NCBI RefSeq assembly: GCF_026745355.1
Contig: NC_079209.1
Coordinates: forward strand, 13,894,341-13,958,340
Length of the DNA: 64,000 nt
Direction of reading: 5' to 3'
Source of the DNA: Beta vulgaris subsp. vulgaris
Lineage: Eukaryota > Streptophyta > Magnoliopsida > Caryophyllales > Amaranthaceae
The position numbers were made by a program, and so were the translations under genes. A model generated the notes under the pieces. The model did no database searches and was not told the DNA's origin. It saw only the letters and a list, made by a program, of their open reading frames with translations. Positions 20,950 to 31,877 of this stretch are shown piece after piece (within the stretch, counting starts at the first letter, position 1; each line of letters starts with the position of its first letter).

Positions 20950-23900
20950 AATTCCCCCATACTTAGCTTTTGATCGCCCTCGATCAAAATACTACTAAAA
21001 TAAAAGTAAAACTATACTAGGAAAGCAATAAACCTAACTCACTGTCGTAGGAATCACGATTGCACTTAGCATGTGCAACAAGCCCTTTAAACCCCTAGGC
21101 TACCCTAGTGGACGAGTAAGGTCTCGTGAGGATTTTCAGATGGCATACCCACAAAGCCTTATTAACATAGTTTCCCAAACCAACTAGCAAACATGGATAT
21201 TCTAATGACAGAAACTAAATGCAAGACCTAATATACCACCTCAATTTTCTTTGTCGGAAATAACGAAATTAGATAAGCACACTACAAGAAACTAAAACAT
21301 TTTAAAGTTAGTCAGAAAAAGTTGAGAAAATGTTAATGGAGATGTCATACTCTTGGTGTTTAAACAATCGAACTATCAAATCTCATAATACTTCATGAAC
21401 TAATTGTTATCTTTTGCAACTCAAAAATTTCCAGCATGAATCCACAAATGTATGCGTATCAAGTTCAATAAATAGACCCTCACAGGTAGAAATAAAACAC
21501 TCAACACTCATGTGTCTGGGTTAAATAATATTCACTCAAACCTATAACCGAGTCGACTCAAAATGAAGTATATTTCTTTAAACTTGACTATCGTCTCAAT
21601 TCTCCACTTTGAAGTGACATAATGCATAAAGATCAAAAGGTCTTTCATAAGGTTGTAACGTGGCCAGGCTAAAGGGTAGGAATAATATTTAGGAATGTGG
21701 AGTTAATTATAAGCCGAGCTAAAGGGAGCAAAAATACATGACTTATGATGTTCCACTCACAACAAACTCCACTTTTTTTTCTTTTCATATTATTCACCAT
21801 ATCCTTCACATGTAATGCCATTATAATACTTATATGGATATTTCATAGCATTTTCATCGTTCTATGACTTTCAAACATTTATTTTCTTTGATATTTTTCA
21901 ATAATAATAATTTTTTCATAACCCTTGTTTTCTCTTTTTTTTTCAACAATATATCTCTACCATAACACAATCTTACAATACAAACTCAATAGATAATAGT
22001 CCCCTTAGCCAAGCATGGGTATAATCTGTAGGAGGCCGCAAGTTTGTAATGTATGGTTAGCAAATAAAACGGGATTTTAAGGCTCAGAAGGGCTAAACAA
22101 AGGAAATATTATATGAAATAAATCTTTGAGGCTAAAAAAATTGAAAGGACGCCTAAATCATTTCTTCATAGCATTTGTCACAAAAGTCTCAAAGAGTACC
22201 AAGTCAAGTTCAAGAGCCACACTTCATTGAGGAACTATCACACAAGAAAGAAAATAATGAGACTGATGCAGATGTGTCAGTCTAATAGGCTCAGAAGCTC
22301 ACAAGGTTTGGTCTATTTATCTAGCCAGCTTATTTAAGAGAAGCAAGATAATAATTTTTTTCAATTGTATTATAAATCTCTCAAGTTCGATTATCCGTTT
22401 CCAATTATATAACATTCCCAAAATCTTTTATTTCGAAAAAAATTTTTTATTATTCAAACACAAGTTAGATTAGAGTTTCTTATCAACTTACTAATCGCCA
22501 TTCCTTAGGAAGTTAAGAGGTGGAAATCCTAAATTAAATGCAACTAAAGTTCTATAACTAATGCAAGCAAAAGCACAATTTCTTCTTTTTTTTTTTTATA
22601 GTACTTAATAAAATAAAAATTCTACAGAAAATTTGGCAGCACTCCCCTAAAACAGGACATATCCCAATTTTTTTTCAATTTAAAGTCATGATACCAGAAC
22701 CTGTATTTAGCCTATAAAATTATACATCATATAATGTCAGCACACGCCACAACCTAGCCTATGATTTTGCCAATTTACCACATGTCCAGCTCCAAAGTGA
22801 AATTTGTCACCATTCATCTCCCCCACACTTAGAATTTGCATTGTCCTTAATGAAAAAAAAATAATAAATAATTGTAGTAAAGAAGGAGAGAACTTAGCTG
22901 GTTATGTGTAATATCTATTCAAAGAAGGCATCAAATTCTCAGCCATGCTGTTGTATAGTGCTGCCATTCTCATGTCAAGCCATCTGCCAAAAAAAATAAG
23001 AAAAAATAAAAATAAAAATAAAATAAAATAAAAAGAAAGACTTCGAAAGGAAAGAGAATGAATCTTGGGTTGCCTCCCAAGTAGCGCCTTTAGTTTATGT
23101 CATTGGCTCGACGTAATATACTCTTCATTCATGCAGACTACTCTCATTTAGAGCAGTTTGGAACAATTGTCCGAGGCCTAAAGTGCTGGCCATCTCATCT
23201 AATAAAATCTCCAAATTTGCTTCTCCAACCTGCGTTCCCATAAAATTTGGGAAGGAGATTAAGAAAACCTGAGTTCAGCTTCAAAGGTCTTTCCAAGGTT
23301 GGAAAAACAATGCAGAGAGGTTCATCATCTACCTTAGGAGCTCCTAATTCCTTCAAGGTTCTTTCATCACCCATCTCTGAGTCTTCACGTGGTCTGTCTT
23401 GAAAGATGTAAAGTAATTTCTCTGGGCTAGCTTTGTTTAGAGTTTCAATAAATAGGTTTATCCGCTGAAGTTTTGTGGTAGTATCCAAACTCATGCACCT
23501 GAAATAGTATACTAAATTAGTATACCAATAAGGAAATAAACATGCACCTGAACTCTCTCTTTTTTTTCTATTGCTACTAGTGTACTACAAGTGACGCTAC
23601 CGACGAGTATGAGCAAAAGGCATAGTGCAGCGTGATAATTGGAAAATAAAGAATAGATGCTTGCTATTAGATAGGTTGGCCTGTCATTTAACTACAATTG
23701 CATAATCTGCACTCTAGAACTACTACATTTAACATTTCTTTAATAAACTACTTTTAGAAGTTAACTACTAAGATTATTAACATTATGATTTTAAGCTACC
23801 TTTATTACTTAAAAGTTAACTTTCACCAGACTATTGACAATAGGATGACTTAGTCAGCAATTTAAGTAAGGGTGATCACTTATTCACATTTTTATACCAA

Positions 23901-25469
23901 CTAAGCCAATCTTTTTATATATACTTGAATACTCAGTAGGTGTAGCAAGTTATAATTCAAATTTCATTGAGTTCAGAACAAAACAAGTCTCTGTCTTGTA
24001 GAAACTTTATGTAATTGTGTCATATAATTAGTTGCTTATATTGATCACCAGTTAGAATACATCATTGAAAATTATAGCTCGCAAAGAATATGACTATATT
24101 ATCTTGACAAAACAAACACCAAAAATTACCCAAGCTATATACTCAATACAAGGGAAAGCAAAGCACTACAGCAAAGCAAATAGCAAAGGTTAAAGGTAGC
24201 AAATTATATTGAATCTTGAACATGACAGTAAGATCCGAATATTATTTTTTTTCTCTGCAGTATTAATGATGATCCTAGTATACAAGTTTAGTGCATCCAA
24301 TATGAGCAACATAAGTCAGAAAGTTCTAGAGCAATTCAATTAAAAGTTCAGAGCAATTCTGGGAAACCATATAACAAAATAATTTCGCAATTCATTCCTA
24401 TAGTTGTGCATTCAAAACTGAACTTATAAATCAACATTGATTCTCTTGTGCTTACTGAGATTAAAGCTAGAAACACACATTTGCTGTTAAGATTAGTCTT
24501 TCATTTCCATTAACCAACTTGTTCAAAGTACAATGTCAAACCACAAGCATACATCATACTAAAAGTGTGATACCAAACATGTGATATACTTGTGTTTATG
24601 CTTATTAGTAAGAGGAGATAATATAAGACTATAGCTTGCAAAAATTTGGCCAAGAAACAAGCAATAAACTTATAATACTACTCTAACTAAAACTATAGCA
24701 AGTTGGCAAGAGATAAACTTAATCGACTAAATTTTAGCTAATGAAAATTTCCCAAAGTTTTAATAATTTTAATCAAAATATATCCGAGGTAAATAAATCA
24801 TGCAAGTTTTATTCAAATTCCATAAGGAAAAGAGTAGCAATTACATATATATCTTAAGCTAGAGCTCCAAAGCAAATAAACAACACTCTTATCGCAACTT
24901 TGACAAATCCAGCCTATCAGTATCTTATCAGGTTAATTGCTCCACCAAACAAGTGATTAGTTTAAAAGTTAAGTGTATCATAAATGTGACTTTTAACTTA
25001 TACTGGAGTATATGCATAATCTAGAGAACATTTGTCAAGTATGAAGTGATTATGCACCTTTAGATTTGTATATGGGTTATATGACAAAACTAGTCAACCA
25101 AGTTACTCTAGATCACAGCATGCACATGCTTCAGGTAGAATGCCTTAGATCCTCGTCTATACCCTTATTAATCATAACAAATAACTAAACATATTCCACT
25201 ATTATCAATTTAAGCAGATTAAAGAAGAACAAACTTGTATTAGCTGAGAGACTTATTACCAACATATCACTAAGCGTACAACTCATTAAGAGTACTCTCA
25301 ATATGCACAAGCTAAAGCATTCACAGAAAGCAGAGCACGTCATACAATAAAACCAAAATATAAACACAAGAAACTTCATATAAAAATATCAAGTTATGTA
25401 CAGACTATGAAAAAATTGCAAATAACACCAAGTTAAACTTTAACAAGTTAGGAACTAAAAAGAATAATC
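20950..25469 (-). other. Interior of the LARD-like element, essentially non-coding
   Basis: AT-rich sequence with no reverse transcriptase, integrase or protease. It holds the polypurine tract at 20950-20966, a conserved block containing GGGTTGCCTCCC near 23068 that also occurs in the surrounding Athila element near 30853, and the gag remnant at 23195-23494. The 2 kb between the gag remnant and the primer site looks like a long leader. Confidence 0.7.
23195..23494 (-). pseudogene. gag N-terminal remnant (99 aa)
   Basis: The peptide contains RTLKELGAPKVDDEPLCI and LKLNSGFLNLLPKFYGNAG, the segment just before the retrotransposon gag domain in Tat/Athila-type plant gypsy elements. After NAG the similarity stops and a short unrelated tail ends the frame, so the rest of gag and all of pol are deleted at about 23220. 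The start codon at 23494 gives MSLDTTTKLQR; whether it is the original start is unknown. Confidence 0.6.
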
Positions 25470-25487
25470 TCCCCGGCAATGGCGCCA
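25470..25487 (-). other. Primer-binding site of the LARD-like element
   Basis: The minus strand reads TGGCGCCATTGCCGGGGA, complementary to the 3' end of plant tRNA-Asp except for one base. It lies five bases from the LTR border. Confidence 0.75.
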
Positions 25488-25492
25488 AAATT

Positions 25493-27011
25493 TGATACGT
25501 GTCGTTTACCGTATAAAATTAAAAACCTAACTTAAACCTTCAAAAATATTTATAACTAGTAAAAGGGTAAGAAAGGGTCGATCCCACGAGAAGATTATTA
25601 TAATCCCTAAACTCAAATATTCAACTAAGTGACAAAAATATATATTATATACGAATTTACACTATTTACACTGTTCACACATATACGATTAGGGGGGTTT
25701 CGGTTGTAACCAACTACTTAGACCAAGTAAAATTAAAATACTACTAAACTAATAATTACAAGTGACGACACACAAACTCTATTAATTCCCGATTCGATCA
25801 TAGAATGTTTAGACATAATTTAGCTTCTTAACCTTTATAATTGAGACAACTTTAATAATTAACTTAGCACTTAGATTGGTGAATTATCGCCGCGATCAAT
25901 TCTTGTCTTACTCACTAAAACTCTAGAATCTTGTTAAGACAAAAACAACCCTAATAAACTTGTTTTATTAGCACAATTCATACAACTTAAGAATATTAAG
26001 ATGAGCCGCTCACTCTTATTAATCTCAAGTCATGCTCCTTATCCAACTATTAAACGTTGCGCCTAATAGTCATATAGCATAATTTGAGTATCTAAACAAC
26101 TAATTGCGTCCAATTACAAGTAAAGATATCCAATTTCATAACCAACCAACAATAGTATGAATCGTATAAATACTAAATTAAATAATTAAATTCAATCAAC
26201 TCAGCGTTAACCAATTAGACTCAAATAACATCTATATAAGAAACTGAAATCATGAATAAATTCAGATAAAATCAAGTTCAATCACAAGAACAACTAATTG
26301 AAAATAGAAGAGAGAAAACTCATGACTATAGACCCGAATTGATGCAGCCGCTAACCTCAATTCGCCTCCGAATGCAATAATTCTTCAATTCCTATCAACT
26401 TGTCGATCTTAGACGAACCCGATTATTTTATTCACTCTCACGAACTCTCTTGTATGTGTGCGTGTTTTTTCCTTCCCAAAATATGGTGAATTTATATCTA
26501 GTTGTGTAGAAGATAGAATCCAAAAGATAAAATCTCATAACTGAAAATCCGCTAAACAAATTGTAGCGTGAACATTTGAGGAGATACATATCTCCTTTTG
26601 TTATCTATTGCGTGGAATGAGGAATATAGAAACAACTTCTTGTTTCTTTAGTTTTGCTGAGTCTATAGATAAGAAGAAGGAGGAATTAAAAGATGGTTGC
26701 CTCCCTTTGTTGTTTCCTTCACGTGACAAAGCCCACGTGAGCTGGGGGCTCACTTTTATTATTTTTTTTTCTTTTCTTTTCTTTTCTTCTCTTCTTTCTT
26801 TTAGTCTTGTTGTCTTCCTTTAGCAAAGTGAACTTATAAAATACCTATAATAAAATAACACACTATTTAAGCGAATTATTCAATAAAATATAATATGGAC
26901 ATAAATAAGTCACTTATTAATAAAAGTGAATAAATATTATAAAATAACACATAGAAGACAACCATAAGACTAATTTTAGGGGACAAAATATAGACATATA
27001 TGCGCTTATCA
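25493..27011 (-). repeat. 5' LTR of the nested LARD-like element
   Basis: The 1519-bp partner of the LTR at 19485-20949. It carries an extra segment of roughly 20 bp near 25660-25680 (a small local duplication of the ACACT...TTCACAC region) and few other differences. Confidence 0.85.
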
Positions 27012-28103
27012 ATCGCGCCCCACAAGCTCACAAGATCCCCCAAGCTAGCCTATTTATTCACTAGCTAACTTCCTTTCTTTTCTTTTTTTTTTTTTATAGC
27101 AAGGGCCCTAGACTACCTCCTCACGCGGTCTACCTCTCACTCGATAGTCATGTTTCTGAGGCACGGTATCGAGCACTCGATATGACACGCGATAAGAGGG
27201 TAAGGTAGCTCATACCCAAGGCATTGGAGCATCTCTAGGGGCCAAAGCATGATGATGTTTTTTTTATATAGGCTACTAGCCTTGTGGGTTCTTATGCACC
27301 ACTTATTGATCCAATTGGCCAAAGGGCTCTTTTTCTTTTCTCGGCTACTAGCCTTCCATTTGATTGAGCTAGAAGGGTTCTCAAGGTAGCTAAAAGGCGT
27401 ATCCAAGGTCAAAGGAGAGAGTAAAGACTTTTTATAGGGAAAAGTGACATTAATTCACGTAAGGCGAGTCTCGGACAATCGAGGGGTCTATTAGTACCAA
27501 GACCTAGGCATCCAAGCTTAAAGCACCCCTAACTCCTAACGAGCACATAAGACACTCAAGCTAATCACCTCTACTCAAAAGCCAAGTTCCCAACCTCTTA
27601 CCTCTAAATTCATATCATAGAGTTATTCCTTAATTAGGTGATGCAAAAAATCTTTTTGATGTTTTTTTTTTTATATGCAAATTATAAGCTACATGCAAAG
27701 CTATCATGCCATGCAACTATACTACATGCAAGTCTAAGACCTAAAGAAAATGAGAAGAAAATAAAAAGAAACGTAAAGCAAAAAGATATATACAAAGCAA
27801 CAAAAAGAGTAGAAAAGGAAAAAGTTATATACATGTAATATACAAGAAAAACAGTCAACCATGGTCGTTCTCATCAAATTCCTCAAGGCAATAAACATTG
27901 AAGCACACTCTCCTATCATGCCTCGTAAACCCGACCTAGCAATGCATCCTCTCTAAGACGCGCACCCAAAAAGACACCCCAAACCCTTAAAAAGAAGCCA
28001 CATCCCGCGAGCATAATCAAATATAAACACCCCCCAAACAATCAAGGCACCGTCCTCGGTGCAATCATTCAAAAGAAGTAAAGGGGGAGCGGGGCAAAAG
28101 GAA
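27012..28103. other. Athila sequence downstream of the envelope-position ORF
   Basis: Non-coding continuation of the Athila 3' region. A phrase GGCTACTAGCCTT occurs twice (27268 and 27343). No independent gene was found; short frames are not conserved. Confidence 0.55.
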
Positions 28104-29593
28104 CTAGTCCTCGTCCATGTGAGATGGACCGGCTTCCGGAGGGGGGCCATGAGGCTCCCAACCGCCCGTGTAGCCCGGCGGCCAAGCGCCGTAGGGGTGG
28201 GGATAGGCGGGATCACCCATGGGGTTGGAACCCCCGGGTGCTCGCCAATCATAGGGTGGGTCGCGTTGGGGCCAATACGGGTACGTGGGTTGGCGTTCAT
28301 TCCATCCCGGTATTGGCCCATGTTGAGGAGGCCAATTTGGAAAGTTGACATAAGGGTCAACATTTCCACTCTGCACATGGTGATGGTACATAGCATCAGT
28401 TTGTACCATCATACCACTCAAGTCTTCTCTCATGCCTTGGATCATATTCATCATACGATCCTGGTTGAGAGCAAGACTGTGGTAGGCCCCCTCATAGTCA
28501 AAAGAGCAGGATGACACTGAGGCACGCCGGCTGGAACTCGGCTCCTCTTGATGGGAGGAGGAGCTAAGTTGCCGCGTGCGGCTGGGCGTCCGCGACGGGG
28601 GCTCAAAAGGGATGAGAAGAATCTCACCATCCTCCCCCTCGCGATCAAAGGTGGTCACCGCTGGGTTTGGGAGGTAACAGTGATGACGACCCCTTACCTT
28701 CCAAACAAACCGCTCGGGATCGGGGGTAAAGTCGATCCACCCGGCGGCTCTAATATAGTGCAAATCAAGGAAGGGGTTTCATCAACTGGAGTCAACAAAG
28801 AGAGTTGCTCCCCAAACCCAAGAGCGGAGGCAATGATAGTAACAATCCCCCCACAATGAATATCGGATTTGAATAATTCCCCACGGCGTATAGCAAGACA
28901 CCGTTGGAGAAATAGAAATCCGAAATTCAGCTTGCCCCCATTTTTCAGGGTGATGGGCGGCAACGTAGAGTGCACTCACCTCCTCCGATGCTACCTTACT
29001 TGGTTCTTTTTTGAGTAAATGGAGGTAACAAGGAGGCGGTGAATGTATCTAAGAATGGGGGAATGCATATGAGAGGAATATCCCATCTTTGGATCAAAAG
29101 GGGCGTATCCGGCAATGTCGCGCCAAAATACGTCCCTCTGATAGAAGGTGGGGTATTGCCAAGTCTCGGGATTGCGAATGGCGTCTGAGGCATCACATTG
29201 GAAAATTTCATTAAGCCTCGCCAAAGAGATGCATTGGGGTTGATTGAACAATTGGAAGGAGATTTCATACTCCCCCTCATGTCCCTCAACCTCACGTCTC
29301 TCGAGAGTGGCTAAGAATTCCAAGGTGAGGCGCTCATACGTCAACGCGCTAAATGTGTAAAAGCATTCCATGCCTAAAGCAAACAAGGCACGCCTTATAT
29401 CAACTCTTATCCCTGGACTCTCAAGGGTGTCACCATGGAAAAACTTGGAAGCCTTGATCTTTCGGCTCTTAAGTTCGTCATACAAACGTTTATGTTCAGG
29501 GTTGGCGAACTTAAGAGCCGGAAGGGTTCCCTTTGTGTTCTTTTGGGAGGTCGAGCCATGATCTTTCTTACTTTTTTTACGTAAACGAAACAT
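28104..29593 (-). pseudogene. Athila ORF in the envelope position (Athila ORF-1-type domain), frameshifted
   Basis: The ORF starts at 29593 with a basic leader (MFRLRKKSKK). It then has the domain found in Athila elements of many plants, recognisable by HGDTLESPGIRVDIRRAL, LTYERLTLEFLATLE and ISLARLNEIFQC. It lies between integrase and the 3' LTR, where envelope-like genes sit in this lineage. The frame is lost near 28995 and again between 28985 and 28760; from 28763 a Pro/Ser/Tyr-rich tail of about 219 residues runs to the stop at 28104. I see no signal peptide or membrane segment, so a true envelope function is not supported. The function of this domain is unknown. Confidence 0.7.
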
Positions 29594-31091
29594 GTTTGGA
29601 GTTTAAAGAGAATGACTCAACCAAGTGATAGTTTTTAAAAAAATCAAAAGACACGAGCTCAACCCAACAAATAAACACAAAAATAAGGGCACCGACTAAG
29701 ACAAGAAAAATCAAAGTAAAAAAAAGAAGAAAAATGGAAAAGAAGACTATATAAAAAAATAAATAAAAACAAAAGGAACTAGTAAGATAAAAGGAGTAAG
29801 TAACTAAAAGAAAAAGAACGAAAAATCACACAAAAATTCACAAAAAATCCAAAAATCAGATAAAAAAGCAAAATTTATCTAAATCTACCAGCTAGGTCCA
29901 CAAGAAACACCACAATCATCATATATTCAATTTACTTAGCCAAATCTAGAAGAAAAATGAAAGTTAGGGTTAAGGTTTTACCTCCCTCTTTAAGAGGGGT
30001 GAAGAAATTCCCAATTGCGAGCAATGTAGGCGATTTCAAGCTTTAATCGTGCTCTTGACCCTTTTTCTTCAAGAAATCTCCCCCAAACTTCAACTTTTAA
30101 GTGATGATGAATTTTCAAATTTGGGGCTTTTTGACGAAAGTGGGTTTTTTGTGTAGAGGAGGAGAAAATATGAAGGTGTTGTGAAGGAAGTGAGTGAAAA
30201 TGTTGAAAAATGAAGGAGATATGAAGGTTTGAAGTTGGAGTTTTAATGGAGGTTAGAGAGAGAAAGGAGAGTTTGACTGAAATGTGAATGAGAGAGAAGG
30301 GGAATGTGAGTGAGAGAGAAAGAGGGAATGTGAGTAAGAGGGAAAGGGGGGGCGGATGGAGAAAGGGGGTTAAGAAAAAAAAAACGCTTGGGCTACATGG
30401 AGCGCCCGCTCCAGCTGGAAGGGAGCGCCCGCTCCAAGCCTGGAGCGGGGAGCTCCTGCACCGCTCCCAGGTCGCTCCCCTTGTTCTGTTTTTTTCAAAA
30501 AAAAAATTCGTGGGGCGGAGCGCCTGCTCCTTGAGCGCTCCCCCCACGCTCCAACTTTCTACCTTGCTTCTGTTGCTTTTCGGAAGGATGGAGCTCCCGC
30601 TCCTATTTTTGAGGAGCTCCCCTTTTTTCTCATTTGGCTCGCTCCTCCTTCCCTTGTTCAACACTTAGCCAATTTTTCCATATTTTTCACTCCTCTTTCA
30701 ATTTTCCTCATGACAAACCTCTTATTCACTCTTTTTTTTTTTTTTTTATGAACAAAGGAAAATGACACAAAAAGGTTAGTGCATAAAAAGAAAATATATA
30801 AAAAATGCTTGAAAAAGAAAGAAAAAATAGAGAAATGAAAAAGGGAAAGAAGTCGGGTTGCCTCCCGTAAGCGCTTAGTTTTAAGTCATTAGCTTGACTT
30901 TACCTCACAATCAAGTGGATGGAGGAGAGGTGAACTCCTTGAGTTCGAGGGATAAGACTTTTCCAAGTGTGTCACCCTCATAGTAGATCTTGAGGCGTTG
31001 TCCATTCACTTTGAAGGACTCCAAGTCCTTGCCACAAACCTTAACCGCACCATGTGGAAAAACCTTATTCACCTCAAAAGGGCCACTCCAT
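29594..31091 (-). other. Athila spacer between integrase and the downstream ORF, with GC-rich repeats
   Basis: Mostly non-coding. A block at 30395-30640 has repeated GGAGCGCCCGCTCC-type near-palindromes, the same motif as in the LTRs. Near 30853 is a conserved block GGGTTGCCTCCCGTAAGCGC shared with the LARD-like element. Long frames on both strands across 29990-30668 follow from GC-rich repeats and purine-rich tracts and match no family. Confidence 0.6.
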
Positions 31092-31877
31092 CTAGACTTG
31101 AGTTTGCCTCGAAAAAAGCTTCAATCTTGAATTGTAGAGTAATACCTTGTCACCTTCATGAAATTCCTTCTTGTTGATATGTTTGTCATGCCACTCCTTG
31201 GTTCTTGCCTTGTAGACACTAGCGCAATCATAAGCATTCATCCTTAACTCTTCTAGCTCATGCAATTCCAATAGGCGTTTTTCACCCGCACTAGCCAAAT
31301 CAAAATTGAGAGTTTTAATTGCCCATAGCGCCCTATGCTCCACCTCAACCGGTAAGTGGCAAGATTTGCCATACACCAATATGTAGGGAGTGGTACCTAT
31401 AGGAGTTTTGAAAGCCGTCCTATAGGCCCACAAGGCATCGTCCAACTTAATGGACCAATCTTCATCACCACTTTGGCATCATTGGTTGGGGATGCTATAG
31501 CTTCAATCCATTTGGACACGTAATCAACCGCCACCAAGATGTATTTGTTGCCATATGAAGAAGGAAATGGCCCTATAAAATCTATGGCCCAAACATCAAA
31601 GACTTCTAACTCAAGTATAAGGCTTTGAGGCATTTCATCTCTTTGTGAAATATTTCCGGTGCGTTGACACCTATCACAAGTCTTATCATGGACCCAAGCA
31701 TCTTTGAATAGAGTGGGCCAAAAGAATCCACTTTGTAGGATCTTAGCTACCGTTTTGTTAGCGCTCATGTGACCTCCACATGGTGAGGAATGACACATTT
31801 GAAGGACACTAGACACCTCCTCATCTGGCACACATCTTCTAAGGAGGCCATCCACCCCTCTTTTGTACAAGATGGGC
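31092..31877 (-). pseudogene. Athila integrase, catalytic core partly deleted
   Basis: The HHCC zinc-binding part is present (around GGHMSANKT and CDRCQRTGN). It is followed by [13 protein letters not shown] with the first catalytic Asp and [12 protein letters not shown]. Sequence then jumps near 31450 from the VVMK segment to [20 protein letters not shown], the stretch after the third catalytic residue. The second Asp and the Glu of the D,D,E triad are therefore missing, with roughly 70 residues lost. The C-terminal part continues to about 31092 ([19 protein letters not shown]), then changes frame. The 5' side is cut by the CACTA-type insertion at 31878. Confidence 0.85.

Larger units (their letters stand above)
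19485..27011 (-). mobile_element. Nested non-autonomous LTR retrotransposon (LARD-like), 7.5 kb
   Basis: Two LTRs of about 1.5 kb (19485-20949 and 25493-27011) with TGATACG...CTTATCA borders flank 4.5 kb of almost non-coding DNA. On the minus strand a primer site (25470-25487) adjoins the right LTR and a polypurine tract (20950-20966) adjoins the left one, fixing the orientation. The flanks are GTCGC on the left and ATCGC on the right, a 5-bp duplication with one mismatch. The only recognisable coding remnant is a gag start (23195-23494). Long LTRs with a long non-coding interior fit the LARD category; proteins would have to come from a related element. LTRs are nearly identical by eye except for a roughly 20-bp indel, so insertion was fairly recent. 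Confidence 0.85.

Noticed and set aside
28059..28514. 151-codon plus-strand frame
   Set aside because: It is the antisense shadow of the Pro/Tyr-rich tail of the Athila envelope-position ORF.
29990..30668. Long frames on both strands (224 and 126 codons)
   Set aside because: They run through the GGAGCG repeats and purine-rich Athila spacer and have no protein similarity.
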